Assembly (NCBI RefSeq): GCF_900167945.1
Contig: NZ_FUZA01000012.1
Coordinates: forward strand, 1-64,000
Direction: 5' to 3'
DNA from: Dyadobacter psychrophilus
GTDB lineage: Bacteria > Bacteroidota > Bacteroidia > Cytophagales > Spirosomataceae
DNA length: 64,000 bases
Below the pieces are notes generated by a model. That model searched no databases. It saw nothing but the letters and a program-made list of their open reading frames with translations, and was not told the origin of the DNA. The position numbers were made by a program, and so were the translations under genes. Positions 52,135 through 60,972 of the stretch are shown piece by piece; position 1 is the first letter of the stretch, and each line of letters begins with the position of its first letter.

Positions 52135-55100
52135 ATGGCAGAAGATAAAATGATGCGCCTTAGCCAAGTGGCACGGATCCTGAACGTAGGAATTACTACG
52201 ATCGTGGATCACCTGTCTGCCAAAGGGTATAAGGTGGAGAGTAACCCGAATACAAAGATTAATTCTGATCAGATTGAATTTCTTGCAAAGGATTTCAAAT
52301 CTGATGATCTGAAATCATCCCTTTCCTTTAAACCTGTTCAGACTGAAACTCCGGTAGAAACCAGGGAAGAAAAAGTTAAAAGTGATGTTGATGGAATTCT
52401 TTACTTCCGTAACAGTGCTTCGAAACCCGAAGAGAAACCTGTCGTTGAAGAAAGCGAATCCAGCGCTCAGCCGGCTTTTGAGAACCGCCTGCCTGGAATT
52501 AAGGTAGTGGGTAAAATAGATTTAGACGCAAAACGAGTTGCGCCTGCCGCACCTGTTGAGGAGCCCAAAACTGAAGCACCTAAGGAAGTTGCTTCAGAAA
52601 AAGTAGAAACCCCCGCTGCTGTCGTTGAACCAAAACCGGAACCAAAGCCAGAACCTGTTGCTGAGGTGAAACCAGTGGTTGAAGCTGTAGAGCAAAAAGC
52701 GCCTGAAAAACCGGAAGAGCCTGTAAAAGAGCAGCCCAAAGCTGAGCAGCCACAGGAAACCAAGGTTGTTGAAGAGCCCAAACCGGTTGTTGCTTCAATT
52801 CCAGAAGAAAAGCCACAGGCAGAAACGCCAGCGCCAGCGCCTGTTGCTGAAACACCTAAGGTTGCAGAACCAGTGGTTGCACCGGCAGAGCCTGAACCCG
52901 CAGCTCCAAGTGAAGAATCAGGTGAATCCAACCTGATTGAAGCCAAAGGAGAGCAGCTACGCGGACTTCGCGTGATTGGTAAAATTGAGCTTCCTTCTGA
53001 TAAGATTAAGAAAAAAGATCCTGTTGCATCCAGCAGCGATACAGCAGCAGATAAAAAACGTCGCAGAAAACGCAAGAGAATTCGTGATGGCGTAGTGGTA
53101 GCCGGTGAAAACCGTCCAGCTGCAACACCGACTGATCCGAATGCGCCTGCCAGACCCAAAGAAGCAAATGTGCCGCCGGCGGGAAACCGTACAGGCAACC
53201 GTCCTGCTACACCAGGAGCACCTGCTACGCCAGGCACAACCCCGCCAGCAGGCAATGCACCCGCCAGAAGCGGGCCGGGTAACCGCAGTAACGCAGCTGG
53301 CAATAACCGCCGAGGTGTTAAAAGAGAAGAGGTTTCAGATAAAGAAGTTTCAGATAACATTAAAGCAACCATGGCGCGCATGGGCGGTGGAAACACCCGA
53401 AATGTCGGCCGCGGAGGAAAAGGAACACGTCGCAGGGACCGCGGAGATCAGAACGATCCCAATGGCTTTGATTCAGACGAAACAAAAGTTTTGCGCGTAA
53501 CAGAATTCGTTTCGGCAAACGATTTGGCTTCATTAATGGACGTAACAGTTCAGGAAGTAATTTCGGTTTGTATGAGCATGGGTATGTTCGTTTCGATCAA
53601 CCAGCGTTTGGATGCAGAAGCGATCACATTTATAGCCGACGAATTCGGATTTGAAGTAGCCTTTATTTCTGCCGAAGAAGAAGTGCAGAATGATGTGCAG
53701 GAAGAAGTCGATGCAGAAGAGAGCCTGAAAGAAAGAGCGCCTATCGTTACCATTATGGGTCACGTTGACCACGGTAAAACATCGCTTCTTGATTATATCC
53801 GTCAGGAGAACGTTGCCAGCGGTGAAGCAGGTGGAATTACCCAGCACATTGGTGCTTACAGCGTAAAAACCAAAACCGGCAAGCAGGTAACATTCCTTGA
53901 TACACCAGGTCACGAAGCATTTACAGCCATGCGTGCACGTGGTGCCAACGTTACAGACGTTGTTATTATCGTAATCGCTGCTGACGACAGCGTAATGCCC
54001 CAGACACGTGAAGCGATTAATCACGCCCAGGTTGCCGGTGCACCAATAGTATTTGCATTTAGTAAAGTAGATAAGGCCGGGGCCAACACGGAAAAAATTC
54101 GTGAAGAGCTGGCCAATATGAACCTTTTGGTTGAAGAATGGGGTGGTAAATACCAGACTCAGGAAATATCATCCAAATCAGGTTTGGGTATCGATGAGCT
54201 GCTTGAAAAAGTTTTGCTTGAAGCCGAATTGCTTGAATTGAAAGCAAATCCGGATCGCCGCGCAGCAGGAGCGGTAGTAGAAGCATCCCTTGACAAAGGT
54301 CGTGGATATGTCACTACCATTCTCGTTCAGACAGGAACATTGAAAGTGGGAGATGTTGTATTGGCAGGATCTCACTACGGAAAGGTGAAAGCCATGACGG
54401 ATTACCTGGGTAAAAAGCTGAAAACTGCCGGACCTTCTATGCCGGTTCAGTTGCTTGGTTTGAACGGAGCGCCACAGGCAGGTGATCGTTTCAATGTCTT
54501 TGAAAATGAACGCGATGCCCGTGATATCGCAACCAAACGCGAGCAGATCCAGCGCGAGCAGTCTATCAGGACGCGTAAGCACATTACCCTTGAAGAGATC
54601 GGACGTCGTAAGGCAATCGGAAGCTTCCGTGAATTGAACCTGATCGTTAAAGGTGACGTGGATGGTTCGGTTGAAGCCCTTTCTGATTCGCTATTGCAAC
54701 TTTCAACATCTGAGGTGCAGGTGAACATTATCCACAAAGCTGTGGGTCAGATATCTGAGTCCGATGTTAACCTTGCAATCGCTTCTGATGCGATCGTGAT
54801 AGGATTCCAGGTTCGTCCATCTGCAAATGCTAAGAAAATGGCAGAGCAGGATCAAATCGAAATCCGTCATTACTCGGTAATTTACCAGGCAATCGACGAG
54901 ATCAAAGATGCGATGACGGGTATGCTTGCTCCTTCTATTGAAGAGATCATCACCGGAAATATCGAGGTGCGCGAAGTCTTCAAGATCAGCCGTATTGGAA
55001 CAATCGCAGGTTGCTACGTTACGGATGGCTATGTGAAGCGTAGCAATAAAATCCGCATAGTGCGCGAAGGAATCGTATTGCTAACGGGTGAAATCGACTC

Positions 55101-55239
55101 GCTGAAACGTTATAAAGACGATGTTCAGGAAGTTAGAAACGGTTATGAGTGCGGTCTGAGCATTAAGAATTTCAATGACATCGAAGTGGGTGACATCATC
55201 GAAAGCTTCGAGCTTCGTGAAGTGAAAAGAACTCTTTAA
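52135..55239 (+). CDS. infB: Translation initiation factor IF-2
   Basis: A 1034-residue IF-2. Residues ~1-65 hold an IF2-N-like domain (MRLSQVARILNVGITTIVDHL). Residues ~70-430 are low-complexity and rich in Pro, Glu, Ala and Lys, and later Gly, Arg and Asn. A second IF2-N domain is near 445-520. The GTPase has GHVDHGKT (~541-548), DTPGHEAFTAMRARG (G3), and SKVD (~642) where most IF-2 proteins have NKxD. Domains II to IV follow. It brings initiator tRNA to the ribosome. Confidence 0.97.
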   Translation: MAEDKMMRLSQVARILNVGITTIVDHLSAKGYKVESNPNTKINSDQIEFLAKDFKSDDLKSSLSFKPVQTETPVETREEKVKSDVDGILYFRNSASKPEEKPVVEESESSAQPAFENRLPGIKVVGKIDLDAKRVAPAAPVEEPKTEAPKEVASEKVETPAAVVEPKPEPKPEPVAEVKPVVEAVEQKAPEKPEEPVKEQPKAEQPQETKVVEEPKPVVASIPEEKPQAETPAPAPVAETPKVAEPVVAPAEPEPAAPSEESGESNLIEAKGEQLRGLRVIGKIELPSDKIKKKDPVASSSDTAADKKRRRKRKRIRDGVVVAGENRPAATPTDPNAPARPKEANVPPAGNRTGNRPATPGAPATPGTTPPAGNAPARSGPGNRSNAAGNNRRGVKREEVSDKEVSDNIKATMARMGGGNTRNVGRGGKGTRRRDRGDQNDPNGFDSDETKVLRVTEFVSANDLASLMDVTVQEVISVCMSMGMFVSINQRLDAEAITFIADEFGFEVAFISAEEEVQNDVQEEVDAEESLKERAPIVTIMGHVDHGKTSLLDYIRQENVASGEAGGITQHIGAYSVKTKTGKQVTFLDTPGHEAFTAMRARGANVTDVVIIVIAADDSVMPQTREAINHAQVAGAPIVFAFSKVDKAGANTEKIREELANMNLLVEEWGGKYQTQEISSKSGLGIDELLEKVLLEAELLELKANPDRRAAGAVVEASLDKGRGYVTTILVQTGTLKVGDVVLAGSHYGKVKAMTDYLGKKLKTAGPSMPVQLLGLNGAPQAGDRFNVFENERDARDIATKREQIQREQSIRTRKHITLEEIGRRKAIGSFRELNLIVKGDVDGSVEALSDSLLQLSTSEVQVNIIHKAVGQISESDVNLAIASDAIVIGFQVRPSANAKKMAEQDQIEIRHYSVIYQAIDEIKDAMTGMLAPSIEEIITGNIEVREVFKISRIGTIAGCYVTDGYVKRSNKIRIVREGIVLLTGEIDSLKRYKDDVQEVRNGYECGLSIKNFNDIEVGDIIESFELREVKRTL

Positions 55240-55257
55240 CAGTCAAGTCATATATCA

Positions 55258-55293
55258 AAAAGGCCTGCACGGAGATCTGTGCAGGCCTTTTTA
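55258..55293. terminator. Bidirectional terminator after infB
   Basis: AAGGCCTGCAC (55260-55270) pairs with GTGCAGGCCTT (55279-55289), an 11-bp perfect stem, with A run before and T run after. It separates infB from the convergent carboxylesterase. Confidence 0.9.
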
Positions 55294-55312
55294 TTTGCTT
55301 AACATCTCGATG

Positions 55313-56950
55313 TTACTTCATATATTCTTTGTCAAGAAATAAATACCTCTCTGTGTCACTATCCGTTTTCTGCTCGCTTTTCACGTCAATGTCCATATAC
55401 TTTGGCGCATTACCTGTAAGCGCGTCCCATTGAGGCAGCCCTTTGCCATTTGGATTGCCTGTTTTGATAAAATTTGCAAAGTAATCCACCATGGTAGCAG
55501 AAACCTTGTAGTCATCTGGCGTCCAGTCATAGACTTTATTGCTGGCCAGGTTTCCTAATGCATACTCAATTTCGGAGGCGTGGGCCGCTCCTACCGGAGC
55601 CGGCGCGGCTGGTGCAGCTTTGGCAGCATCACCCTTTATGACGCCTCCCGCAAGACCCGGTTTTGCATTCCCCATCGCAGCTGACATGGCCGGACGGATG
55701 CGCGAGAATACATAACGGTACACTGGTTTTCCACCCGTTTTCATTTGCAGATCAGCCCATTTCCAGGTGCTATACACAATAAACCGGTCGCTGGAAAGCG
55801 CTGTTGCCGCCTTAACAACATCTGCATCCGAAGCCGCCGGATACAATTTCAGGACCTGATCCGCTTTTCCGTTATATAAGCTGGTCAGTGCTTTCTTGTA
55901 ATTTTCAAGCGTTGGCGCATCCGCCTTTAAAACAACCTGGTAAGGCACCTCGGCCGAATTCCATCCTACTAAAATGGGTATACGCGCTTGCTGGCCGGCC
56001 TGGAAAATTTCAGGTAAAGTTTTCGGCAAGAAATAGCCATCAATGGTCGGCGTAGTTGCAGTGCGTGTTTGGCCGGGTGTGTAGGCTACCTCCAAAAGAT
56101 CGGCTGCTGACAACGCACGCAGCTGAGCAAGCGAACTGCCCGTTTTGACGCCCGCTGCAAATGCAGCCCCTATCTTTTCAGCTTCCGCCAGCGGTATAGA
56201 AGCCAGCGTAGGATTAATGGCCGCGCCACTCTCCCCTATTGCACCCACGATCAAATCTTTGGACAAGGGCGAGGCCATCTGCACGGACACAGAAATTGAA
56301 CCCGCAGATTCTCCTGCTATGGTTACGTGCTTTGGATCCCCACCGAATTTATCAATGTTCTTTTGCACCCATAGCAACGCTGCATGCTGATCCAGGTAAC
56401 CGTAATTTCCAGAAGACTTGTTGGGTGATTCCTTAGTCAGCTCAGGATGTGAGAAAAAGCCGAAGATTCCCAGCCGGTAATTCAAGGTAACGACAACAAT
56501 CCCTTTTTTGGCTAACGTCTCTCCATCATATCTTGGCTCCGATCCGTCGCCGGCCGCAAGCCCGCCTCCATAAAAATACACCAGAACAGGCAGCTTCTCC
56601 TTCATGGTTTTGCCAGGTGTCCAAACATTCAGATACAGACAATCCTCGCTCATATCTTTCGATCGGAACCCCATATCGCCAAATATAGGTTTCTGCATGG
56701 GCTTGTTGCCAAACTGGTCTGCTTTGCGCACGCCATCCCAGTTTTTTGCAGGTTGCGGCTCTTTCCAGCGCAGGTCACCGACAGGCGGGGCGGCGAAAGG
56801 CACACCTTTGAAAATCAGCAGCTCAGAGCCGGCCTCTCTGGTTCCTTCCAGTATCCCGTTCTCTACGGTTACCTGATTGCTGGTCTGCGCAAAAAGTGTC
56901 ATTGTTGTTGTAATGCAGCAAAAAACGGCTGCCAGTAACGGTTTGAACAT
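55313..56950 (-). CDS. Type-B carboxylesterase
   Basis: A 545-residue secreted esterase (signal peptide to about FAQ, residue 22). Motifs are FKGVPFAAPPVGDLRW, EDCLYLNVW, an oxyanion hole YFYGGGLAAGDG, nucleophile GESAGSISV (Ser), GWNSAEVPY (probable acid) and AHASEIEYALG (His). The triad is complete. A stretch rich in Ala, Pro and Gly near residues 425-445 looks like an insertion or loop. It probably hydrolyses carboxyl esters in the periplasm or outside; the substrate is unknown. It is divergent from a Nudix-type regulator over a region with a long palindrome, so that regulator may control it. Confidence 0.92.
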   Translation of the reverse strand: MFKPLLAAVFCCITTTMTLFAQTSNQVTVENGILEGTREAGSELLIFKGVPFAAPPVGDLRWKEPQPAKNWDGVRKADQFGNKPMQKPIFGDMGFRSKDMSEDCLYLNVWTPGKTMKEKLPVLVYFYGGGLAAGDGSEPRYDGETLAKKGIVVVTLNYRLGIFGFFSHPELTKESPNKSSGNYGYLDQHAALLWVQKNIDKFGGDPKHVTIAGESAGSISVSVQMASPLSKDLIVGAIGESGAAINPTLASIPLAEAEKIGAAFAAGVKTGSSLAQLRALSAADLLEVAYTPGQTRTATTPTIDGYFLPKTLPEIFQAGQQARIPILVGWNSAEVPYQVVLKADAPTLENYKKALTSLYNGKADQVLKLYPAASDADVVKAATALSSDRFIVYSTWKWADLQMKTGGKPVYRYVFSRIRPAMSAAMGNAKPGLAGGVIKGDAAKAAPAAPAPVGAAHASEIEYALGNLASNKVYDWTPDDYKVSATMVDYFANFIKTGNPNGKGLPQWDALTGNAPKYMDIDVKSEQKTDSDTERYLFLDKEYMK

Positions 56951-57001
56951 TGTAGTCAGGTTAACAGTTTGTAAAATTTTAAGAACTAATCAGACATAAA
57001 T

Positions 57002-57032
57002 TTATTATTGTATCATTATGTTACAATAATAA
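57002..57032. promoter_or_regulatory. 31-bp palindrome between esterase and Nudix regulator
   Basis: TTATTATTGTA (57002-57012) and its exact complement TACAATAATAA (57022-57032), with a 9-nt spacer. It lies 52 bp from the esterase ATG and 62 bp from the regulator ATG, the position expected of an operator used by both genes. Confidence 0.65.
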
Positions 57033-57093
57033 TTTAAATTCTTTCTGTTAGCAAATCTTTTTGTTACTTGCCTTAGCTATCACAAAGCCAAGC

Positions 57094-57828
57094 ATGGATC
57101 AGGAATTTAAAAAGCAAGAAACAAACTCTACCGGAACAGGATATTTGCCGGGACTAGCCATAGATACGGTAATTTTTGGATTTCACGAAAGTGAATTGAA
57201 AGTGCTTTTACTTACTTACAAGAACACCGGCTTTTTCGCATTACCAGGTGGCTTCGTCCATGAAGATGAAGATATTAACCAGGCCGCAAGACGCATTCTT
57301 TTTCATCGCACCGGACTCAAAGATATTTATCTGGAACAGTTCTACACTTTTGGGGACAAAAGCCGGCACGACACTGCCCCGCTGAAAAAAATCATGGCCG
57401 CACGCGGATTTTTTCCCGAAGACAATCACTGGCTTTTGAGCCGATTCGTATCTATCGGCTATTATGCATTGGTGGATTTCACAAAAGCAATTCCCTCGCC
57501 CGACAGCATTTCCGATAGTTGTGACTGGTTTAATCTGACTGATCTTCCTGGCCTGATGCAGGATCACCAGCACATTATAGCCAAGGCCTTGCAGACCATT
57601 CAATTAGATCTGGATCACAAACTGATCGGATTTAACCTCCTGCCCGAACACTTCACCATGGGTGAGCTACAAGGGCTTTACGAAACCATTTTGAACAAAA
57701 AACTACTCCGGGCGGCTTTCCAGCGTAAAATGCTAAGTTTCGGTGTACTGGAAAGAATTGCCAAAAAGTGGACCGGAGGCGCTCACAAGGCTCCATATTT
57801 ATATAAATTCATTTCTGGCAGCAAATAA
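57094..57828 (+). CDS. Nudix-domain transcriptional regulator (NrtR/AraR type)
   Basis: A 244-residue protein. I use ATG 57094 (MDQEFKKQET); the frame is open back to a TTG at 57061. Residues ~25-155 form a Nudix fold, but the Nudix box (GGFVHEDEDINQAARRILFH, residues ~52-71, then RTGL) lacks the catalytic REUXEE pattern: it has RRILFHRTGL where RELxEETGL would be. The C-terminal ~80 residues (GELQGLYETILNKKLLRAAFQRKML) are the winged helix of NrtR-type regulators; in Bacteroides the arabinose regulator AraR has this build. It is thus a DNA-binding protein that probably senses a metabolite. The adjacent palindrome is the likely target; the esterase is the likely regulated gene. Confidence 0.85.
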   Translation: MDQEFKKQETNSTGTGYLPGLAIDTVIFGFHESELKVLLLTYKNTGFFALPGGFVHEDEDINQAARRILFHRTGLKDIYLEQFYTFGDKSRHDTAPLKKIMAARGFFPEDNHWLLSRFVSIGYYALVDFTKAIPSPDSISDSCDWFNLTDLPGLMQDHQHIIAKALQTIQLDLDHKLIGFNLLPEHFTMGELQGLYETILNKKLLRAAFQRKMLSFGVLERIAKKWTGGAHKAPYLYKFISGSK

Positions 57829-57850
57829 AAAAGAGCAAAACGGCTCATCA

Positions 57851-57994
57851 TTATAATGCGTCAATGTCCTCGCTGCGGGTAAGCATGCCGCTGACCGGAC
57901 AAGTACATCCGCCCGAAGCAGCCATTTCATTGAGATTTTGACAGTAGTCCTGAAATGTGTCAAAGATCCCGGATTTTGTATTAATGCGCAGCAT
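57851..57994 (-). CDS. 47-residue protein with CxC motif
   Basis: A small ORF from ATG 57994 to TAA 57851. It begins MLRINTKSGIFDTFQDYCQN and contains AASGGCTCPVSG, with three Cys in all. The frame shows normal protein composition, and GGCTCP could bind a metal. It is divergent from the SDR gene (42 bp between the starts) and its start lies within the SDR promoter. No family is recognised from memory with certainty. Confidence 0.5.
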   Translation of the reverse strand: MLRINTKSGIFDTFQDYCQNLNEMAASGGCTCPVSGMLTRSEDIDAL

Positions 57995-58004
57995 GAGCCT
58001 GCAA

Positions 58005-58012
58005 TACCTTTG
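58005..58012 (+). promoter_or_regulatory. Promoter -7 box of the SDR gene
   Basis: TACCTTTG is an exact TAnnTTTG match 25 nt before the SDR ATG. The nearest TTTG (57975-57978) is too far (26 nt), so only this box is supported. Confidence 0.45.
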
Positions 58013-58036
58013 TAGGGTATTAAAAATGAAAATATC

Positions 58037-58855
58037 ATGTCAAAAATAATTCTGATTACAGGCGCTTCCCGGGGCTTTGGTAGACTTTGGGCTAATGCAC
58101 TTTTAAAGCGCGGCGATAAGGTTGCTGCAACCGCAAGAAACATAGAAGACCTCAATGATCTCATTGAAACATTTGGTGACGCCGTTCTTCCCATTCAGCT
58201 TGATGTTAACGACAGAGAAGCTTGCTTTGCAGCAGTCAATAAAGTCGTTGCCAATTTTGGGCGTATCGATGTGTTGATCAATAATGCCGGTTTCGGTTTG
58301 TTTGGTGCAATTGAAGAGACAACCGAAAAACAGGCCCGGGCTCAAATTGAAACGAACTTTTTTGGACTTCTGTGGGTAACTCAGGCTGTTATTCCAATCA
58401 TGCGAGCGCAGAAAAGCGGGCATATCATTCAGGTTTCCAGTTTCCTGGGGCTGGTAACACTTCCGGTTCTGGGGATTTATAATGCCTCGAAGTATGCCGT
58501 TAATGGTCTGAGTGAAACTCTTGCCAGCGAAGTAAAAGACTTTGGCATTAAAGTAAGTCTGATCGAACCCAACGGCTTTTCAACCGACTGGTCAGGAGCG
58601 TCGGCCATGCAGACTGAGCCTACCGAAATTTATGCACCCATCAAGCAAGCATTTTTCGAAAGTGCTACACCCGATAGCTGGGGAAATCCTGAATCGACCA
58701 CAAGTGCCGTGTTGCAATTAATCGATTCTGCAAATCCTCCGCTTCATTTTTTGCTGGGTAAAGTGGCATATCCAGGTGTAAAACAAGTTTATAGTCAGCG
58801 ACTGGCTGAGTTTGAAGCCTGGAAGGAAGTTTCGGCAGGCGCCCACGGTCACTAA
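58037..58855 (+). CDS. Short-chain dehydrogenase/reductase
   Basis: A 272-residue classical SDR. It has the cofactor loop TGASRGFGR (residues 8-16), NNAG (~85), a catalytic Ser in IIQVSS, and YNASK (Tyr and Lys of the active site). ATARN after strand 2 suggests NADP(H) because of the basic residue. The substrate is unknown. An AraC regulator follows on the same strand after a long dyad. Confidence 0.93.
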   Translation: MSKIILITGASRGFGRLWANALLKRGDKVAATARNIEDLNDLIETFGDAVLPIQLDVNDREACFAAVNKVVANFGRIDVLINNAGFGLFGAIEETTEKQARAQIETNFFGLLWVTQAVIPIMRAQKSGHIIQVSSFLGLVTLPVLGIYNASKYAVNGLSETLASEVKDFGIKVSLIEPNGFSTDWSGASAMQTEPTEIYAPIKQAFFESATPDSWGNPESTTSAVLQLIDSANPPLHFLLGKVAYPGVKQVYSQRLAEFEAWKEVSAGAHGH

Positions 58856-58878
58856 CCAATGCCCACTCCTGTAAAAAC

Positions 58879-58920
58879 TGTAACACAATCTGCAAACTAA
58901 TCGACGTAGATTGTGTTACA
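58879..58920. promoter_or_regulatory. Long dyad between SDR and AraC regulator genes
   Basis: TGTAACACAATCT (58879-58891) and AGATTGTGTTACA (58908-58920) are exact complements, 13 bp each, with a 16-nt spacer. There is no T run after it, so an operator or mRNA hairpin fits better than a terminator. It is 18 bp before the AraC ATG. Confidence 0.6.
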
Positions 58921-58937
58921 TTAATAAATGAATCGGA

Positions 58938-59828
58938 ATGAAACATTATAAAAATCTAAACGAATTACACAGGGAAAACGGGTTTTCTCCAAATGAAAAT
59001 CCGCTCTTCGGCATCGTTCAATGTAATGGAATGTGCTCGCTGGGCGACCGGGAGTTTACAAGTGATTTTTATATGATCGGATTTAAAAAACTCAAATCCG
59101 GCGTTATTCTTTATGGTCGCACCAAATATGATCATGATTGCGGCTCAATGATGTTTGTCAAGCCACGGCAGATCATAGAAATGAAAAACCTTCATCTGGA
59201 TCAAGATGGATTCCTGATGTTCATCCATGAAGACTTCCTGAATGGTCATACCCTGCACAATGAAATAAAAAAATATCATTACTTCGATTACGAGACTAAT
59301 GAGGCCCTGCACGTTTCGCCGAAAGAGGAAACGACGATTTGGGAATTATACCGGAAGATTGAAAATGAATATCAAAACAACCAGGACGAATTCAGCCGGG
59401 AAATCATTTTAGCCAATGTTGACACCCTGCTTAAATATGCCCAACGGTTTTATAAAAGACAGTTCATTAACCGTTCCGAAATCTCAGGCAAAACTGTTAC
59501 CAGGTTTATGGAAGAAATGGACAAATACGTATCGAGCGGGTTTCTAACAAATAAGGGTCTCCCATCTGTTCATTATATGGCTGAAAAGCTAGCCATATCA
59601 GCGGGATATTTAACCGACGTATTAAAACAGGAAAGCGGAAAAACCGCGCTGGAACACATTCATATTTACCTGATATCAGAGGCGAAAAACCGGCTTAAAT
59701 CAGAAGATAGGACGGTTTCAGAAATTGCCTATGCACTGGGTTTTGAGAATTTATCCTATTTTTCAAGGCTTTTCAAAAAAGAAGTCGGCACCACTCCTGT
59801 TTTGTTTAAAAAACAAAACCTTAACTAA
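58938..59828 (+). CDS. AraC family transcriptional regulator
   Basis: A 296-residue regulator. The N-terminal ~180 residues form a cupin-like sensing part (no recognised ligand). The C-terminal ~95 residues hold two helix-turn-helix motifs: SVHYMAEKLAISAGYLTDVL and TVSEIAYALGFENLSYFSRLFKKEVGTTP, the family signature. The upstream dyad may be its binding site, and the SDR gene before it a target; this is inference. Confidence 0.92.
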   Translation: MKHYKNLNELHRENGFSPNENPLFGIVQCNGMCSLGDREFTSDFYMIGFKKLKSGVILYGRTKYDHDCGSMMFVKPRQIIEMKNLHLDQDGFLMFIHEDFLNGHTLHNEIKKYHYFDYETNEALHVSPKEETTIWELYRKIENEYQNNQDEFSREIILANVDTLLKYAQRFYKRQFINRSEISGKTVTRFMEEMDKYVSSGFLTNKGLPSVHYMAEKLAISAGYLTDVLKQESGKTALEHIHIYLISEAKNRLKSEDRTVSEIAYALGFENLSYFSRLFKKEVGTTPVLFKKQNLN

Positions 59829-59876
59829 ACGTGCTCGTCGGGATCCGGTGCCAAGACGACCTTAAATATAAATTAG

Positions 59877-60138
59877 ATGCAAAAATCTAGAATCTCCAGC
59901 ATTATCGAAACCCGCGTGCCTGAGCGGCACCTTGGGAAGTTCCTGCCAGAGGTCGACTTAACCAATCCTTACAATGTGATCGTATTAGCAGTTCCTACAT
60001 TATCCAAAGAGTCTGAAAATGGCCTTACCAAACTTTCAAAACGGCTTCCGCATCGCTACACCCAACACGGTTATGCACGAAAATGAAGTCCTGATCCTGT
60101 TTGGAGAATTAACGTATATTGAAAAGCTGATGCATTGA
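59877..60138 (+). pseudogene. Frameshifted TrkA-C (RCK) domain remnant
   Basis: The first frame (59877-60086) reads IIETRVPERHLGKFLPEVDL, then NPYNVIVLAV, which fits the first half of a TrkA C-terminal domain. The +1 frame from 60019 to TGA 60138 then reads RIATPNTVMHENEVLILFGE, then IEKLMH, which fits the second half (P.T.L...D.L.L.G). A frameshift near 60000-60020 joins the two. Such domains occur at the end of K+ or other ion transporters, but the membrane part is missing. The family call is from pattern memory. Confidence 0.55.
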
Positions 60139-60253
60139 AAAATTTACCAATTTGGAATTGATTACCTATAACTGAGGATCTTATGAAATTTAATTGCAAA
60201 ACTTTGTACCTTTAAAAGAATAAAGAATTCTCCACCTTCTACTCCCAATTACA

Positions 60254-60688
60254 ATGAAAACCTTATCCACAGTAACGTTGCTATTTGGAATGCTTGTAGT
60301 ACATTATTCCGGAATTGCGCAAAGCCGGACGATGGCTAAACCGGGGGAAAATGTTTGGGTTTTTGTCAATTCAGTAAAAGCCGACAAGCGCCCGCAATTT
60401 GAGCAATTCCTGCATGAAGTTTTCTGGCCGGGAGCAGAAAAGCTTAGTGGTGATGATAAAAAAGTGTTTTCTCAGACCCGCATTCTGCATCCAACGACGG
60501 CAGAAGCGGATGGCACTTATTCGTATCTTTTTGTGATGGATCCTGTGCTAAAAGGTGGAGATTATGATATTACAAGTTTACTAACGAAAATGTTCGGCGA
60601 GGCCAAGGCACGCGAATATCAAAAAATGTTTGATGATGCTTCTTCTGGCCCCCAAAAAGGCTACTTATTGACCCAGTCTAAAAATTAG
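60254..60688 (+). CDS. Hypothetical secreted protein
   Basis: A 144-residue protein with a signal peptide (LSTVTLLFGMLVVHYSG, then IAQSR, cleavage near residue 23). The mature part (NVWVFVNSVKADKRPQFEQFL, later YSYLFVMDPVLKGGDYDITSLL) resembles proteins with a dimeric alpha/beta-barrel fold, but I am not sure of any family. A TACCTTTA box is at 60207-60214. Neighbours are remnants, so the function stays open. Confidence 0.72.
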   Translation: MKTLSTVTLLFGMLVVHYSGIAQSRTMAKPGENVWVFVNSVKADKRPQFEQFLHEVFWPGAEKLSGDDKKVFSQTRILHPTTAEADGTYSYLFVMDPVLKGGDYDITSLLTKMFGEAKAREYQKMFDDASSGPQKGYLLTQSKN

Positions 60689-60759
60689 GCAGCATCCGAA
60701 CTCTCTAGAAATCAACCCGTGATTTTAGAGCCCTAGTAGGCCCTGCTTAAAAATAATTC

Positions 60760-60907
60760 TTACTCGCTCCGAAGAACATCGACGGGGTTTACTTCTTGCA
60801 GCCTTCAATGTCTGTGAACCGATGATGATATATACGATCGCCAGCGCGGCCAGCAAGCCCGCATATTGACGTGGCTCCAAAAAACGGTATCCATTTTCAC
60901 ACAACAT
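60760..60907 (-). pseudogene. C-terminal remnant of a MacB-like ABC permease
   Basis: The minus frame from 60907 reads FLEPRQYAGLLAALAIVYII, then IGSQTLKAARS. After dropping one A in the run of A near 60792, the frame continues NPVDVLRSE and stops at 60760, the classic end of FtsX/MacB-type permeases (SWKAARANPVxxLRxE). So this is the last helix and tail of a permease with a one-base frameshift and no upstream part. The rest of 60689-60972 shows nothing. Confidence 0.6.
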
Positions 60908-60972
60908 GATACGAAATGGGAATTCAGAAAGGTAGTAAAATCCGAATTAATTGAATTTGCCGGTTAAAGCCT

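Noticed and set aside
52467..53396. Long open frame of 309 codons on the strand opposite infB
   Set aside because: It mirrors the low-complexity Pro/Glu/Ala-rich part of IF-2; its own sequence is only Ser/Gly/Ala/Thr-rich, as expected of a shadow.
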